From: Chromobotia macracanthus
Taxonomy: Eukaryota; Chordata; Actinopteri; Cypriniformes; Botiidae
NCBI GenBank assembly: GCA_036877525.1
Contig: JAZGTH010000065.1
Coordinates: 5,367,001-5,431,000 of the forward strand
Direction: 5' to 3'
DNA: 64,000 bases
Shown one piece after another: positions 12,066 to 23,704 of this stretch. Position numbers and translations under genes: made by a program. The notes beneath the pieces are model-generated. The model ran no database searches. It was given only the letters and a program-made list of their open reading frames with translations, and was not told the origin of the DNA. Numbering within the stretch: the first letter of the stretch is position 1; every line of letters starts with the position of its first letter.

Positions 12066-14267
12066 GGCTGCATAGCAGGAGTTAAATATGACAGGTACAC
12101 AGGTCAAAGGGCCGTCAGGGGTCAGTGGGACCAGGAATAAGGGGGACCTTTCATGATCTTCTCAGAAGGACGAACTGAACACACATAAAAAAGCTGAAAA
12201 ATAAGAAAGCAATGATTCAGGCTATAATTTAAGAAACAAAAAGAGCGCAGTGTTACAATGGAAGGTAGATTCGTTTCGACATGGCATACTTTCAATATTT
12301 TCCAGACAGAAAGCTTAAGTACACCTGTGTAAAACCCTGGATTTTTAACCCCTTTCTTTAATAAATTTTCAGCTAATGTCTTTAGCACAGCCTGTCATGA
12401 AAAAGACTGCTTGCTTTGAAGAACACCAATCATCTGTTAGCTCCTAAAATTGTCTGCCCTGACAATCCCTCCTAAAGGAGCTTGCTAGCATTTGTCATAT
12501 CATTACCCTAATTTTTAACTGCAAGGCCTTGGTTGAGAACAGTGTGCAAGGATGCATGTACCTCATAAATGCAACAACTCTAAATAGACCTCTGTGAATT
12601 GTGAATATGACACAGTTCAAGAGTTCACCAGAGAGACTGAACCAAAGTTTAGGACTCAGTCACTTCATATCAGGGTAATACATGTGAGAAACACTGCCAA
12701 CAATAAACAGAACAATGTTTAATGACGTTAAAGGCTATTATTTTTTAGTTCTAATTAAATTAAACACATTAAAAATACAAAAGCTAAATACAGTACACAG
12801 ACTGCAAACACATGCCTTTATGAGATGCCTTTACACTATTTTCAGTATCCTTTATGCAAATTATTTAAGAGAAACCGTGTAAGCCTAGTTATGTATGCAT
12901 CATAGATGTGCTCTGCCAAACAGTTCTGTTCTTAACTGATTCACAGCTCTATTAAACATCAACCACAGAGTAATGCATGAGAGAAATGACCTGAATGGAA
13001 ATACCATGGCGCCAGACAATTAAACAGGTCAAATATCTGTTGCTGGATACTGAGAGCTGTCTGTTTCTGCCTCTCATGCACATATTGTCTCACACCACAG
13101 GCTACAAGGGTTTAGTATCTTACAATCATATAGCTATCATCTATGGCATTAGAGGGCTTATATGAACATCCCCATTAAACTTTTGGGTCTGTGTCAGTAA
13201 GCCTTTGTGACTTTAGACAGTGTTGTGATGCTAATTAAATCAGTACAAAATTGATTTTGTCTGATCTCTGATCAGCCTTTGGGCTCTGAGGGTGTTTTCT
13301 TTCTTTCCCAAGTCTGCTGAGGAGTGTTGCAATACATTTATCTTTAAAAAATACTTCGGATATGCAGTACGCTTTATTAATGACCACAATAGTACAATAA
13401 CCAAACGAACACACACACTCAGTGTACATGCAGACTGAGTGAATGTCTGACTGCTGGTTTTTCCCCAGCAGCCGGGGAATTCACGCTGAATGAAATCACA
13501 CTCTCAATTTCCTGTATGCACAATGATTCAAGCATACCACCACAGCATAATAACTAATACCAGGAATATGTTATGCGTGACCTTTTACTGATACGTCACG
13601 TCACCTTCTGTCTCAAATGTGTGATGAGGTAGTAAATGAGCATCCAGTTGTCCAGGCTTTCCTTCTTTGTTTTGACACTCATAACTCCTGAAGCGCTCCT
13701 ACAAACTCTCAGACTCTTCATGCACTGCAGTTCCCCGTGTTGGGGAAGCAATTGATAAATATTTGTGTTCTGACCTACAACATTGGGTCTGTCTAAACAA
13801 GGCACTCACAATGCTGATTTGCACTGTTTTTCACTCGACAGCCATGTGCAATGACCAGCACCCTTTAAAAACATGCAGAGCTGGCACCACCCACCTGTAA
13901 TGCCAATTTTAAAGCAACACTGGTAGGCTTTCACAAAAAAATTACTGTCCTGTTGTGGTGTAAGCATTACAGTACATGTAATGTAAATAAGACATCTATA
14001 GACAGCGGCTGTTCACCATCAGCACACAGAGATGGACAGGCCTTACACAATAAATGACAATGGCGATCAGATGCAGGGTGGTCTGCTTCTCTTAACATAC
14101 GACCAGCTCGGTGTAGAGGAAAATCAATAACTCAATAACGCTGTGTTGTCTCGTACCATCAGCGGATCTCGTTATAGTTACAGATCTTAAGCTGCTTATG
14201 GGTCGGACACCCTGTAAAGAAGGTAAACAGGTAACATCAGCCTGGACTGATCGGACACTGTCCTTAC

Positions 14268-14640
14268 CTGACGTTTAAATATCCCGGTATTTGTCTGTCC
14301 GTCTTCGATGGCATATGAAAAGCGATTATTATTGTAAAGCTCCCATGGCGCTGTTAGTGATGATGGTGTTTATTTGACACTGTCGGATGGGCACAGAGGT
14401 GACTCCACCGTGCATTACTACCGGTTAAGGGTGAGACAGCCTCCTCTTCTGTGCACTTTAAACTCGCAGGGTACAATACTGACGAGAACATGAGAGAGGA
14501 TGAAACGAACACGAACAAATCCGATAACACTGACAGGGCCGATGCCGTTTGTTTCATTTACAGTCAGGGTGCGAGTAGTATTAACAGTGTGAAATTGTAT
14601 TTGTGACAATAAACCAAACTTGCTACGTTCGTGGAAAGCG
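14268..14640 (-). other. cyld: putative cyld 5' noncoding first exon
   Basis: A strong donor on the minus strand (CAG|GTAAGG) ends at 14268, 2.2 kb upstream of the cyld start exon. It sits downstream of a pair of CCAAT boxes, as expected for a TATA-less first exon. The upper boundary is an estimate. No long ORF runs through the exon, which fits 5' UTR; human CYLD also has 5' noncoding exons. Confidence 0.45.
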
Positions 14641-14770
14641 ACTCGTTCTCCAATTGGCGGAAGAATGACAGGCACAGCTCCGATTGGTCGTTTTGCTTGT
14701 CTTTTATTAAACCCCGCCCCTTTGGGGTTTTCCATGCTTCGGCTGACGAGTTTATTGATCCGTCAGCGTG
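14640..14770 (-). promoter_or_regulatory. cyld: probable cyld promoter with paired CCAAT boxes
   Basis: A palindromic CCAATTGG lies at 14650-14657 and an ATTGG (CCAAT on the minus strand) at 14683-14687, about 30 bp apart, next to a CGGAAG ETS-type core. There is no TATA box. This arrangement is typical of broadly expressed vertebrate genes. It lies between the nod2 3' end and the putative first exon of cyld. Assignment is by position and motif only. Confidence 0.45.
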
Positions 14771-14880
14771 ACCGACTGTACATTATTCAGCGCAAATAAA
14801 TCTGAACGCAAATCTATAAAGACTTTTATATTCAAAGTAATCGTGTCTTATACATATTTTCCTTGTTTTGTTTGAACTGG

Positions 14881-14886
14881 TTTATT
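14881..14886 (-). terminator. nod2: candidate nod2 polyadenylation signal (AATAAA)
   Basis: A minus-strand AATAAA lies about 540 nt past the nod2 stop and just before the CCAAT-containing cyld promoter. It would give a compact 3' UTR. Another AATAAA on this strand lies near 14703, so usage is uncertain. Confidence 0.4.
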
Positions 14887-15422
14887 TTTTAGCATGCTCC
14901 TGAAAAGTGATCGGTAAACGACATGCAGAAGGTGTAACTGTTATGCTTTCATACTTTTTGTGTAAATGAATAAACAAAGCGATGTATAGCTCCTAAGTCA
15001 TGTGAATGAAAGTCATAGAAGTATGAAATAATTAAAGAAACATAGTTTGAACTGCAAATTATGTGCTCCAAAGTTAAGACCCAAAGTCTAAAAGACTAAA
15101 TGTATACAACACAGAAATAGTATGATGTTTAGTATGATGGTGTTTAGTATTATTGCATTATTGTGCCCTCTTTTATGTGTCTGTTACTAACAAGTCTAAG
15201 AAGTCCTTCTCAAAGCAGAATGATAAAATGGGGTTTCAGCAATTCTTCAGCCTCTTCTGGGCTTTGAATCAGGGACCTTGGTATTCTGGATGTTAAGATA
15301 GCAAGATACTTGAATTCCAGATTATCAGTTTACAATACACTTTGATCATTCTTTTCTCTGTTAAGTCCAGTCTTGTGCACTGTGCAATGTTGGCGTTAGT
15401 GGCCTTCAGAGTCTTCTTGCCT

Positions 15423-18400
15423 TCAGAAGGTCAATCTGCTTTCTTGTTTGCTCAGCTCCTCTTCTTCCTCTGGGCTCAGATTGTTTCCTCTCAGCCTTCA
15501 GGAGCAGAAAGCACAAAGCCTTTATACTTCTGTTGACATTCTCTTTGTTTAGGATGTTTTTTAAGTTGCTAGTTAAGTCAGTTTCATATTCACTCATTAT
15601 TACACCTACACTGTAAAAAGGATTTCAAATTTTATGTTGAAATTACTTGTATAGCCAAGTTGATTAAACTTAAAAATTCAAGACAGCAAAGGTTTTTTTA
15701 TAATATATGCTAATTTATAATTTATGCTATTTATAATTGCATATTATAATGGCTCCATTTTACATAAATGATAAATAATAAATACTGAAACAGAAGGTAC
15801 TAGAACAACTAAAACAGTGTAGAAAATGTTCTTACCAAACTTCTCTGACGCTAGAGTTCATTTTCAATGCTTTTATCAGACACTCCACTCCATCCCTGCT
15901 GATACAGTTTTTGTTTAGCCTGAGAGAGATTGAGAGAGAGCATGTTAATCTTAGAAACATGTTTAAATACGTAAATGGGTGTGTTAAATATGTTACCATA
16001 ATTCCTCCAGAGTTTTGCTCTGACTGATGAGTTGAGCAAAAGCACTTGCACCTTGACTGCCCACTCCATTATCTACCAGACTGACACAAAGCAACAAATA
16101 TATTGTCAATACCCACGAAAACCCTTTGCAACTCAGCACTTTGCTATTTAAGTTTGATCTGTTTTGTAAAGTGGAAAGACTTCTTTCTTTTTCTCTATTT
16201 AGCATGACAGCTACATGTTGGGAATTATTCATTTTAAGCTATACAATGCAGGATTGTATTCATACATATGATTATAGAGGAATACCTTAACCATATTAGA
16301 GTTGTGCTGTTTTTCAAAGCATTTGCCAATGCCTCAGCTCCAAGGTCCTCTACTCGATTACCCCATAATCTGGAATGAAAATACAATTTTATCCATGTGT
16401 GACAATACATTAAGAGAGATATTTACACTGATGACTGCTAGGACACAGTTACAGTGCCCTTAAACATATACAGAAATGCATTCCTTTTATTATTGACCTC
16501 ACCCTAGGAACTGCAAAGACCGGTTGCAACTTAGGCCCTCTGCCAGCTGCTCTGCTCCCTGTGATGTAATGTTGTTATTTCCAAGCCTACAAAGCAATTA
16601 AACATTTGAGCAATGCAATTCTATATGTACTTAAACAATCAGATAAAAAATGGCATCCCAAAGATGGCATATATTAACCGTAAATGAAGCAAGCACTAAC
16701 CTCAATGACAGGAAGTTCTGCTTCGTTTGCAGCAGCCAAGCGAAGTGTTTGGTGCAAGCATCTGTTAGCTTGTTGTTAAAAAGACTGTGGAAATATTAAG
16801 TTAGAAATGAAACCCAGTATTTAAAGTATGTGATAAAATATAATGCATGATCATTAAAAGTATAGTTGTTTGATTTTCTCACGCTAATTTTTGAAAACTT
16901 TCACAGTGCACTCCCTTTTCCACAAGTTTCTGGATTCCTTCATCTGTTATGTTATTGTTCCTTAAACTGTGGGATTCAGAATATATTTTGAATTCACACT
17001 CATGTTAGACAGTATTCAACTGGTAGTCTACACAGTCATTCACACAAAACCGTAATCAGTTAACCTCTGTTCTTACTAAAGTGAGTGACACTTATGTAGA
17101 CATGGAAGAAGCTGCTCAACGCCCACATCTCCCACACAATTGTTGTCTAGTTGTAGGCCAACAGGATTCCGCAGATGCCTCAGCACGTACGCCAATGCAG
17201 TACATTCCACAGGTCCAATGTTACAGTAGGTCAACTTCAGGTGTTCAACATCCAATTTAGCCATAGTTTCCTGAGCAATACTGTTGTCTTGCATTTCATA
17301 GATACACTTTATTAGCCAAACAAAACTTGGCATGGCATGCATGCTCTTCTTTTCACCCTCTACAGGACGAGAAATTAACCTAAAATGTCTCTGCATTGCT
17401 TTAGATAATGACTTCACTACCTGCTTGACTTTACGTTCATGCAGAGCAGCCAGACAGCAGTCAGTTATAAGATTGCGATGCTGCTGGGACAAAAGTCCTG
17501 ACACAAACTGAGCTGTAATCTGGAGGTCTGGTTTCTCTAACATGTGGGACTCCACTTCTTCTACTGGACGAGAAACACAGTGTCCCAGACACCTCTGAGG
17601 CAGACCTGACAGCTGCCTGTGCTGAGGCTGAAAGAGTTTAGGGATTGCAAAATGATTATTGTTACGATTCAGAATGATGTACAGAGCAGCAAAGAAACAC
17701 TGTACGGTGATGTGCAGAAATTCATAGCGTTTACAATCTGTCACAGATATTTCATTGCAGTAAATGAGAAAACCCATGTTGATATCATGTTCCGTGAGCC
17801 CATTTCTTTGCAGTTCATATCCTGAGAACACATAACAGGAGGCTTCTAGGCCTTCCAAAGCAAGCTGTCCAAGTTTTAATACTGTGTCCAAGTGTTCTTC
17901 CAACCAGCCTTTTCTCAAAGCTCCTTGGGGCTGAGATGATTTCCGTTGGAAAAAATGCTGCAAGACCAGGAGGTATACATCAGTGATGGTCTGAGGAACA
18001 CCATCCTCACCACCCAGGATCTCCTGGTGGCACTTGGTCACAATCCAGCAGAATACTGGAATATGGCAAAGGCTTAGCAATGCTGTGTTACCCTGGAGGG
18101 ACTCAAAGACACGTCTAGCCATAGCCGGGTCACTGTACTGTTTCTTAACAAAGCAGTCGATGCCCCCAGGAGAAAAGCCCTTTAGGTGCACCTCTTTGCG
18201 GAGGTAACGTTTTAGCGATGGGCCCACAGCCTGTGGCCTGCTGGCAACCACTTTTATAACGCCTTTCATTAGTGTACCCTGCAACAGGTTAAAAAGCAGT
18301 GTAGGAATTGGCACTGGCTGTGTAGGGCAGCAGTGACGCTCCTCATCTGTGAAACCCTGTTTAAGCTCATCCAGCCCATCAAAGGTAAAAAGAACCAAAT

Positions 18401-20623
18401 GAGGGTTGTCTAGGATAAACTGAAAAACTTCATCCTGATTTCGATCAGGCCAGCAGCAGTGCAGGAAGAGGAGATCTTTTAAAGACAGCGCTCGGTGCTC
18501 TGCATTCAGCTTTCGGCAACTGAAGGGGAACAGCAGGTAAATGTCTGTGAGCAAGGCTTCTCTTGCCCAAAGCAAGTGCAGTCGTTGAAGCAGTGTGCTT
18601 TTGCCACTACCTGCCTCGCCAGACACGAGCACAGTGTCAGCATCTTTATTAAGAGTTCCCACAGGACCCACCACATCCTCCAGCTCTAATGTTGTTGTTT
18701 CTCCAAAGCCATCCATCACTTCCAGAAGTCCGTCTGTGTAAATGTCATCCAGGGAGAAACGTCCTGTCCCGCCATAGGTGCTAAGGAAGTGGGACTGGCC
18801 AGCTACAGAGCTTTGCAGCTTCTTCTGATAGAGCAGACATTCTGGAGAAGCTATAAGTTAAAGTAAAGTAAAAATTCTGTAGTCAGCAAAAAATATTAGG
18901 TATGTATTAACTTTACAGTATTAACTTCTAGTTAGATGTAAGTTAGATGTTTAATATGGGTGGTAAAAGCAAAGACAATATTTACACACCTGAGAAGTTT
19001 TTCATTCCAGCATAAACTTGATGTTCTTCAACTTCAAAGTTTGGTCTGGTTGGCTCTGTTTGCTCTAGATACTGTAGTAAGGTTCTTGCAGCAGTTTCCC
19101 CTTTAAACCTCACTTGGTCTAAGAGTCTTCGAACCTACACAACACAATGCACTTGTGTGGCAATGACTTGGGATATTTACTCAAATTAATTACTTAATAC
19201 ATTACTTAGTATTCTTATTTCCTTTCTTTACATTAAGGAAAATCACAACATAAAAAACTACATTAATCACAATTAAAATATCCAATAATATTAACATGCG
19301 AAAAGTACCTGTTGTGAGGGAGTGTAAAAAGGTAGTTGCACCCCATCGCAATCTTTGATGGTGAAGCAGCCAGTTGTCATTAAAACATTTAATGCTTCAT
19401 CGATATTGTCTCTCAACCTTCTAACCAACATTGGTCTGTCAGTCAATAACGCTGAAGTTGCGTTGGCTGGTCTATTCTTTTCCATTACAGCACATCCTTT
19501 CCCAAAACACAGCTGAGTCTTCTGATCCTCAGGTAAGACCTGGTCAAATGCAGCCAACAGAAGACTGCAAGCATATTCTCCTTTCTCATAGACCACATCT
19601 AGAAGGTGTCTGGTGTTTGAATTTAGAGGTTTCTCAGCAACTCGTATGCTTAGGTAATCCTCCCAAAGTAAAACATCCCAAGCCAGGAGCAGGTCCAGAA
19701 CACAGTCCAGAGGTTCAGCACTGCCTCCGCCACACAGGGCATCCAGAAGCTCCGCTCGCTGTTTCACGACCAGCTGTTGAGCGCTCATACTGAAACTCAG
19801 CTCAGAGCCACCAGTTAGACTCAGTACAAACTGAAGATCAAGTTTCACATTATTGAATCACAGCCATGCATGAATGCAGCCTTATGTTCTGATATCTTTT
19901 AGAACACATAACCATATTTAATGTTAGTCAATAGTTCAATACTTTTAATCCAATACTTAACTAAATACTTTTAGTCAATAGTTCAATACTTTTAATCCAA
20001 TACTTAACTAAATACTTTTAGTCAATAGTTCAATACTTTTAATCCAATACTTAACTAAATACTTTTAGTCAATAGTTCAATACTTTTAATCCAATACTTA
20101 ACTAAATACTTTTAGTCAATAGTTCAATACTTTTAATCCAATACTTAACTAAATACTTTTAGTCAATAGTTCAATACTTTTAATCCAATACTTAACTAAA
20201 TACTTTAGTCAATAGTTCAATACTTCGTTTCCTCTTTTATTGCCTAAACGTTTCAGCGTAATCTATCCACGCCTTATTTTACTAAAGTTAAACGCATTTG
20301 ATTTCTCTTAAACTTACGCTTAAGCGTCGCATATGTAAATGCATTTTATGGCTCCATAACTATAAAGGTCAAATAAATGTTATATTTAACATAATACAGA
20401 GGCGGGTCAAATTTGTGAACAAATGCGTTTTGTCACGTCTGAAACCGGACAATCTGTGCCACCGAAACTCGCGATTAAAAGCTTTTCTGTGCACTAGATA
20501 GTGTACTAGACACTTCGACTCTGGTTATTACCTGGCAATATGAAATCACTGCCAACACATGCTCACCAAACTGCGACAATGCCCGTCTGAACAGAAAGTG
20601 AAAGCGGAGGAGTCGCTGTCCAT
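15423..20623 (-). CDS. nod2: NOD2, NLR family CARD-containing muramyl dipeptide sensor
   Basis: This encodes the cytosolic NLR that detects muramyl dipeptide and recruits RIPK2 to activate NF-kB. From the conservative start at 19788 the product is 991 aa; including the candidate upstream exon it is 1024 aa (human 1040). Numbering here is from 19788. Two CARDs (about 3-200) hold RAELLDAL, DYLSIRVAEKPL and RRLRDNIDEALNVL. The NACHT domain has Walker A GEAGSGKSTLLQ at 286 and Walker B VLFTFDGLDEL at about 361-371. Winged-helix/HD2 regions follow with MHAMPSFVWLI. C-terminal LRRs run from about 770. The region from exon 18850-17077 onward is strongly NOD2-like. There are no frameshifts. The C-terminus is WLRGNNLSPEEEEELS... 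and ends at a TGA at 15425-15423. Confidence 0.95.
19926..20225. repeat. 47-bp minisatellite, about 6.4 copies, nod2 intron 1 / 5' flank
   Basis: Unit starts (AGTCAATAGTTCAATAC...) recur at 19926, 19973, 20020, 20067, 20114 and 20161 with a 47-bp period. A 46-bp step leads to 20207, where a partial copy ends. Copies are almost identical. The array ends about 95 bp before the candidate exon acceptor and about 140 bp before the conservative ATG. Confidence 0.95.
20567..20623 (-). CDS. nod2: candidate first coding exon of nod2 (19 codons)
   Basis: An ATG at 20623 opens 19 codons (MDSDSSAFTFCSDGHCRSL) up to a good donor, TTTG|GTGAGC. The next exon has an acceptor (ttcag) at 19831-19832, giving 14 in-frame codons (FVLSLTGGSELSFS) before the conserved MSAQQ. 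This would give 33 residues before that Met; human NOD2 has 27 before the matching Met28. If unspliced, the same ATG would read only a 25-codon uORF, stopping at 20546. A second possible donor follows at 20532. Confidence 0.5.
20594..20603 (+). promoter_or_regulatory. nod2: ISRE/IRF-type motif at the nod2 5' end
   Basis: GAAAGTGAAA matches the interferon-stimulated response element core GAAANNGAAA. It sits within or just beside the candidate first exon of nod2. NOD2 is interferon-inducible in mammals. Motif match and position only; IRF sites work in either orientation. Confidence 0.45.
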
Positions 20624-23600
20624 TGAAACTCTGGTAGGAAGTAACTACGAGGAGGCAGGATTAACCTGAACTTAATGTTTGGATTTATTGTACACAAGAA
20701 GAGCGTACTAACCGAGCATGTGTACTATATATCAGATCGAAATGTCTGAAAACATTGATGCAGAATAAATAATAATCCTGAAATACCAAAACAGAGAATC
20801 AGCGCTCATCAGTTCCCAAGGTTTGCTTTTGTCACGGCAGGGCGGATTGACGTATTTAGCCTTATAATCTAATTGTATATTTTTAACTGATCAACATAAA
20901 GTATTTTATGCTGTAAAATAGTAAACCAGTTAAATAAAGTAAACCGAAATTTGCCTTTGCACGCTTTTCAGTCGTAATGAAGGTTGCAGAGGCACATTTT
21001 AAACACATGAGGGAACTCTAGTATCATGTAAAAACGTTCACTGACTGTCAATGTATGTCTAACATACATACAATGTCTAACCACATTACACATGGCTAAA
21101 CAAAATATATTACAATATATTTAATATATAGGTGAAGTAATATTTTATATTGTTCCACAAATATGAGACTCAGGAGACAGCTTGATAGTCCTTGATAACC
21201 AGGGATGTCTTTTGCTGACATGAAGTTTGGTATTGATGCCTCAAGTCTCTTTTGTGGATGCTGTTTGGCTCTTAAATCATGTGCAGAGAAAAGAAAAAGT
21301 GCCTAATGAATATTCATGATTCAAGTGTGTGTGTAAGAGAGGGATATGTATCTACTCGACTTTGTCTGTCTTTGATCTACAAAATAAAACATGAGAAAGA
21401 GGCCAGTGTTTGGTGTGTTTCTTTATGGTCGGTATTTGTACATTATGTTTTGTAATGAATGCCTTATCTCAATGTGTTGTGATTAGTTTGTTGTCTTTTT
21501 TAATAGGTGCAGAATAAAGTATGAATCTCTCAGCAGTCAAACAATGATTAAAAAACAGTGACAAGTGGGTGTCACATGCATTTTCAACAAAGACTGAGAA
21601 CAGAGAGAAGAGTACTGACATAAATAGCAATAATTTAATCAGACCTATAACCTGAATTGCAAAAATGTTCTTGTTATTTTATGTTGTAAGGACTGATGAG
21701 ATTGCTGCAGAGGTTGGCTCACTAAAATTGTACATTTGAAGGCAGAGGAGAGTTGAAGGTATTTTATTGCCCCTATCCATATGAAGAAATTACTTATACA
21801 TTGATGGGTCCTACATGCATGTGTCATGTCTGTTTCTTTTACTTACAGGTTTGGCGCTCCAGTTGTGAAGAATTTTGCTAATAACTCCCAGAGACCTTTT
21901 AAAGGTTCTCAATTCTAGCTTAATTTTCCATAAAGGTTCTCATCTTACCAGGAGGTGACATGGGCTTGACCTATACTTGTCACTGAATGGCTGGAATGGT
22001 AGCACACCAGGGATTTGTGGGTTCATAACAGTCTAAAGTATCTCCATTTCTCCCTTTTCACCAGTCTAAAATCCAACATATTTTTTATATGGACGAACAC
22101 CAGATCTTTAAAGCTAAAGCTTCAATCTCAACCCAAAGTGCCAGACCATGTTCGCTTGCTTGAAATAGTTACATTATTAATGAAGAGCTCTACATCACAT
22201 CTCTTTCATCACATGAAAACCTTATAATAGCCAAGAATCCATATTTCTGTGAAGCACATCTTTAAAATGACACAATTTATATAACTACATGTTGTATAAA
22301 AACATCAATTAGGATTGTCTCATTCTAACAAGTCTATTCCTATGTTTGCTCAGCTTTCAATTGCATTGCATTTTAATAACCCTTTATCACACATGCATTG
22401 CAGGACATTGTTAGTTTGCTCAAATCACACTGTGTTTTCTAAAATAGCACAGAAAAACAGGTGACTTGACACTTTCTGTGAGGCTGATGTAAACTGCCAT
22501 GCGCAGTGGCGGACAATGGCTTTTGTCAACAGACCGAGGATGCAAACTAATAAACGATGTTCAAACGAGATGAGTCTAGATAATTTGGAAGCCAATAAGT
22601 GCAGAGCTTAGAGAGAGATGCTCTATCAAAAAGAAAGAGATGAAATGTATTTCATTGAGAGAATGCAACAGCATAAAGGCACGATCGTGTTTGCATGCAT
22701 CTTTATGTGGTTGCTTTTCTACTGAGTTTTAATTGACTGGAAGATTAAAGCTTACTTCTCAGGAGTCAGCGGGTGGCTAAAGAGGAACGTTGTGTGCGTC
22801 GTTGAAGGTTAGCGCTGGTTCCCGCTGCGTGAGCTGCCTGAGATGGGCTACTTGTTGGACATTCATTATCAAACCCTGTTTGGTCCTTTCATCTGCTGCT
22901 TTGCAGAGCTCTCCTCGCAAACTACAGAGGCACCTTGCAGCTTGACATCTTTCCATTCACTCTGTACCTTAAACAGCATGCTGCCACATCAAAGCAGACA
23001 CAAACCCCTTTGATGCTGCAAAAATAAAGAGCCCCAATGATCTACTCACAACCAATGGAACTTTTTGGTGCCTCTCTCCCACACACTTTCTCATTTTGTT
23101 GCCTCCTGTTAGACTTCTTCAGAGTTTAGAGAAGGTGAGGTTGGATAAGCAGGGCTAACTGCGGTACCTGTGATTTTGCACCTGTTAGCAAAATGTGAAC
23201 AGCGTGTAGGCTACGTATAGAATTAATACATAAAGGGGTGCATGACACCAGATAAGTGAAATAATTGGAATAAAACTTAAATAGACCTGCACTGAGTGTA
23301 TCAGCACTATGTTAAAGCCATATGCCCAATCTGAATGTACACCTCAGAATCAGTGCTAATTTCAAATTCTTCTTTCCCACTGCAGCAAGGAAAATTGCAT
23401 TTCTAATGTTACTGCAAAAGCTACGTACCCAACAATACTGGCAAGAAAAATGTACATTAAAGAGCAAAATACTTTACTGTTATGTAAAAAGTTCATGGCA
23501 AGAATTTAAAAAATATTAAAAGATTGAAAAGAAGTCCATGAAAATTGAATTACCTTACAGAATATTGACATTTAAGTTTTGAAAATACACAAATCCGATT

Positions 23601-23640
23601 TACTGGAACAAACTTACATAGGTCTAGGAACAAGCAAAAA

Positions 23641-23704
23641 AGTTGTGGCCTGCTGGTTACAGAGCCAGACCTGTAACCAGAAGGTCGCTGGTTCTATTCT
23701 CAAT
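23641..23704 (+). repeat. tRNA-derived SINE relic
   Basis: It has the layout of a tRNA-like SINE head: TGGCCTGCTGGTTACAGAGC (A-box region), then TGTAACCAGAAGGTCGC, then GGTTCTATTCTC at 23690-23701 as a decayed B box. There is no acceptor stem or mature tRNA fold, so it is not a functional tRNA gene. Confidence 0.6.

Larger units (their letters stand above)
15423..20623 (-). other. nod2: nod2 exon map
   Basis: Transcript order: candidate exon 20623-20567 (uncertain), 19830-19309 (or start codon at 19788), 19134-18990, 18850-17077 (NACHT exon, 1774 nt), then six LRR exons of exactly 84 nt: 16966-16883, 16784-16701, 16586-16503, 16369-16286, 16080-15997 and 15919-15836, and the last coding exon 15495-15423. 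Every LRR exon starts and ends in the same phase (2), the hallmark of repeat units duplicated by exon. The intron between the last two 84-nt exons is only 77 bp. Confidence 0.9.

Noticed and set aside
13474..13483. GGGGAATTCA, an NF-kB-like site in cyld intron 1
   Set aside because: It misses the final C of the consensus and lies in an intron without other support; a chance match is likely.
19926..20225. Regular 47-bp repeats that superficially suggest a CRISPR-like array
   Set aside because: The copies are directly adjacent with no unique spacers, in a vertebrate gene; it is a minisatellite.
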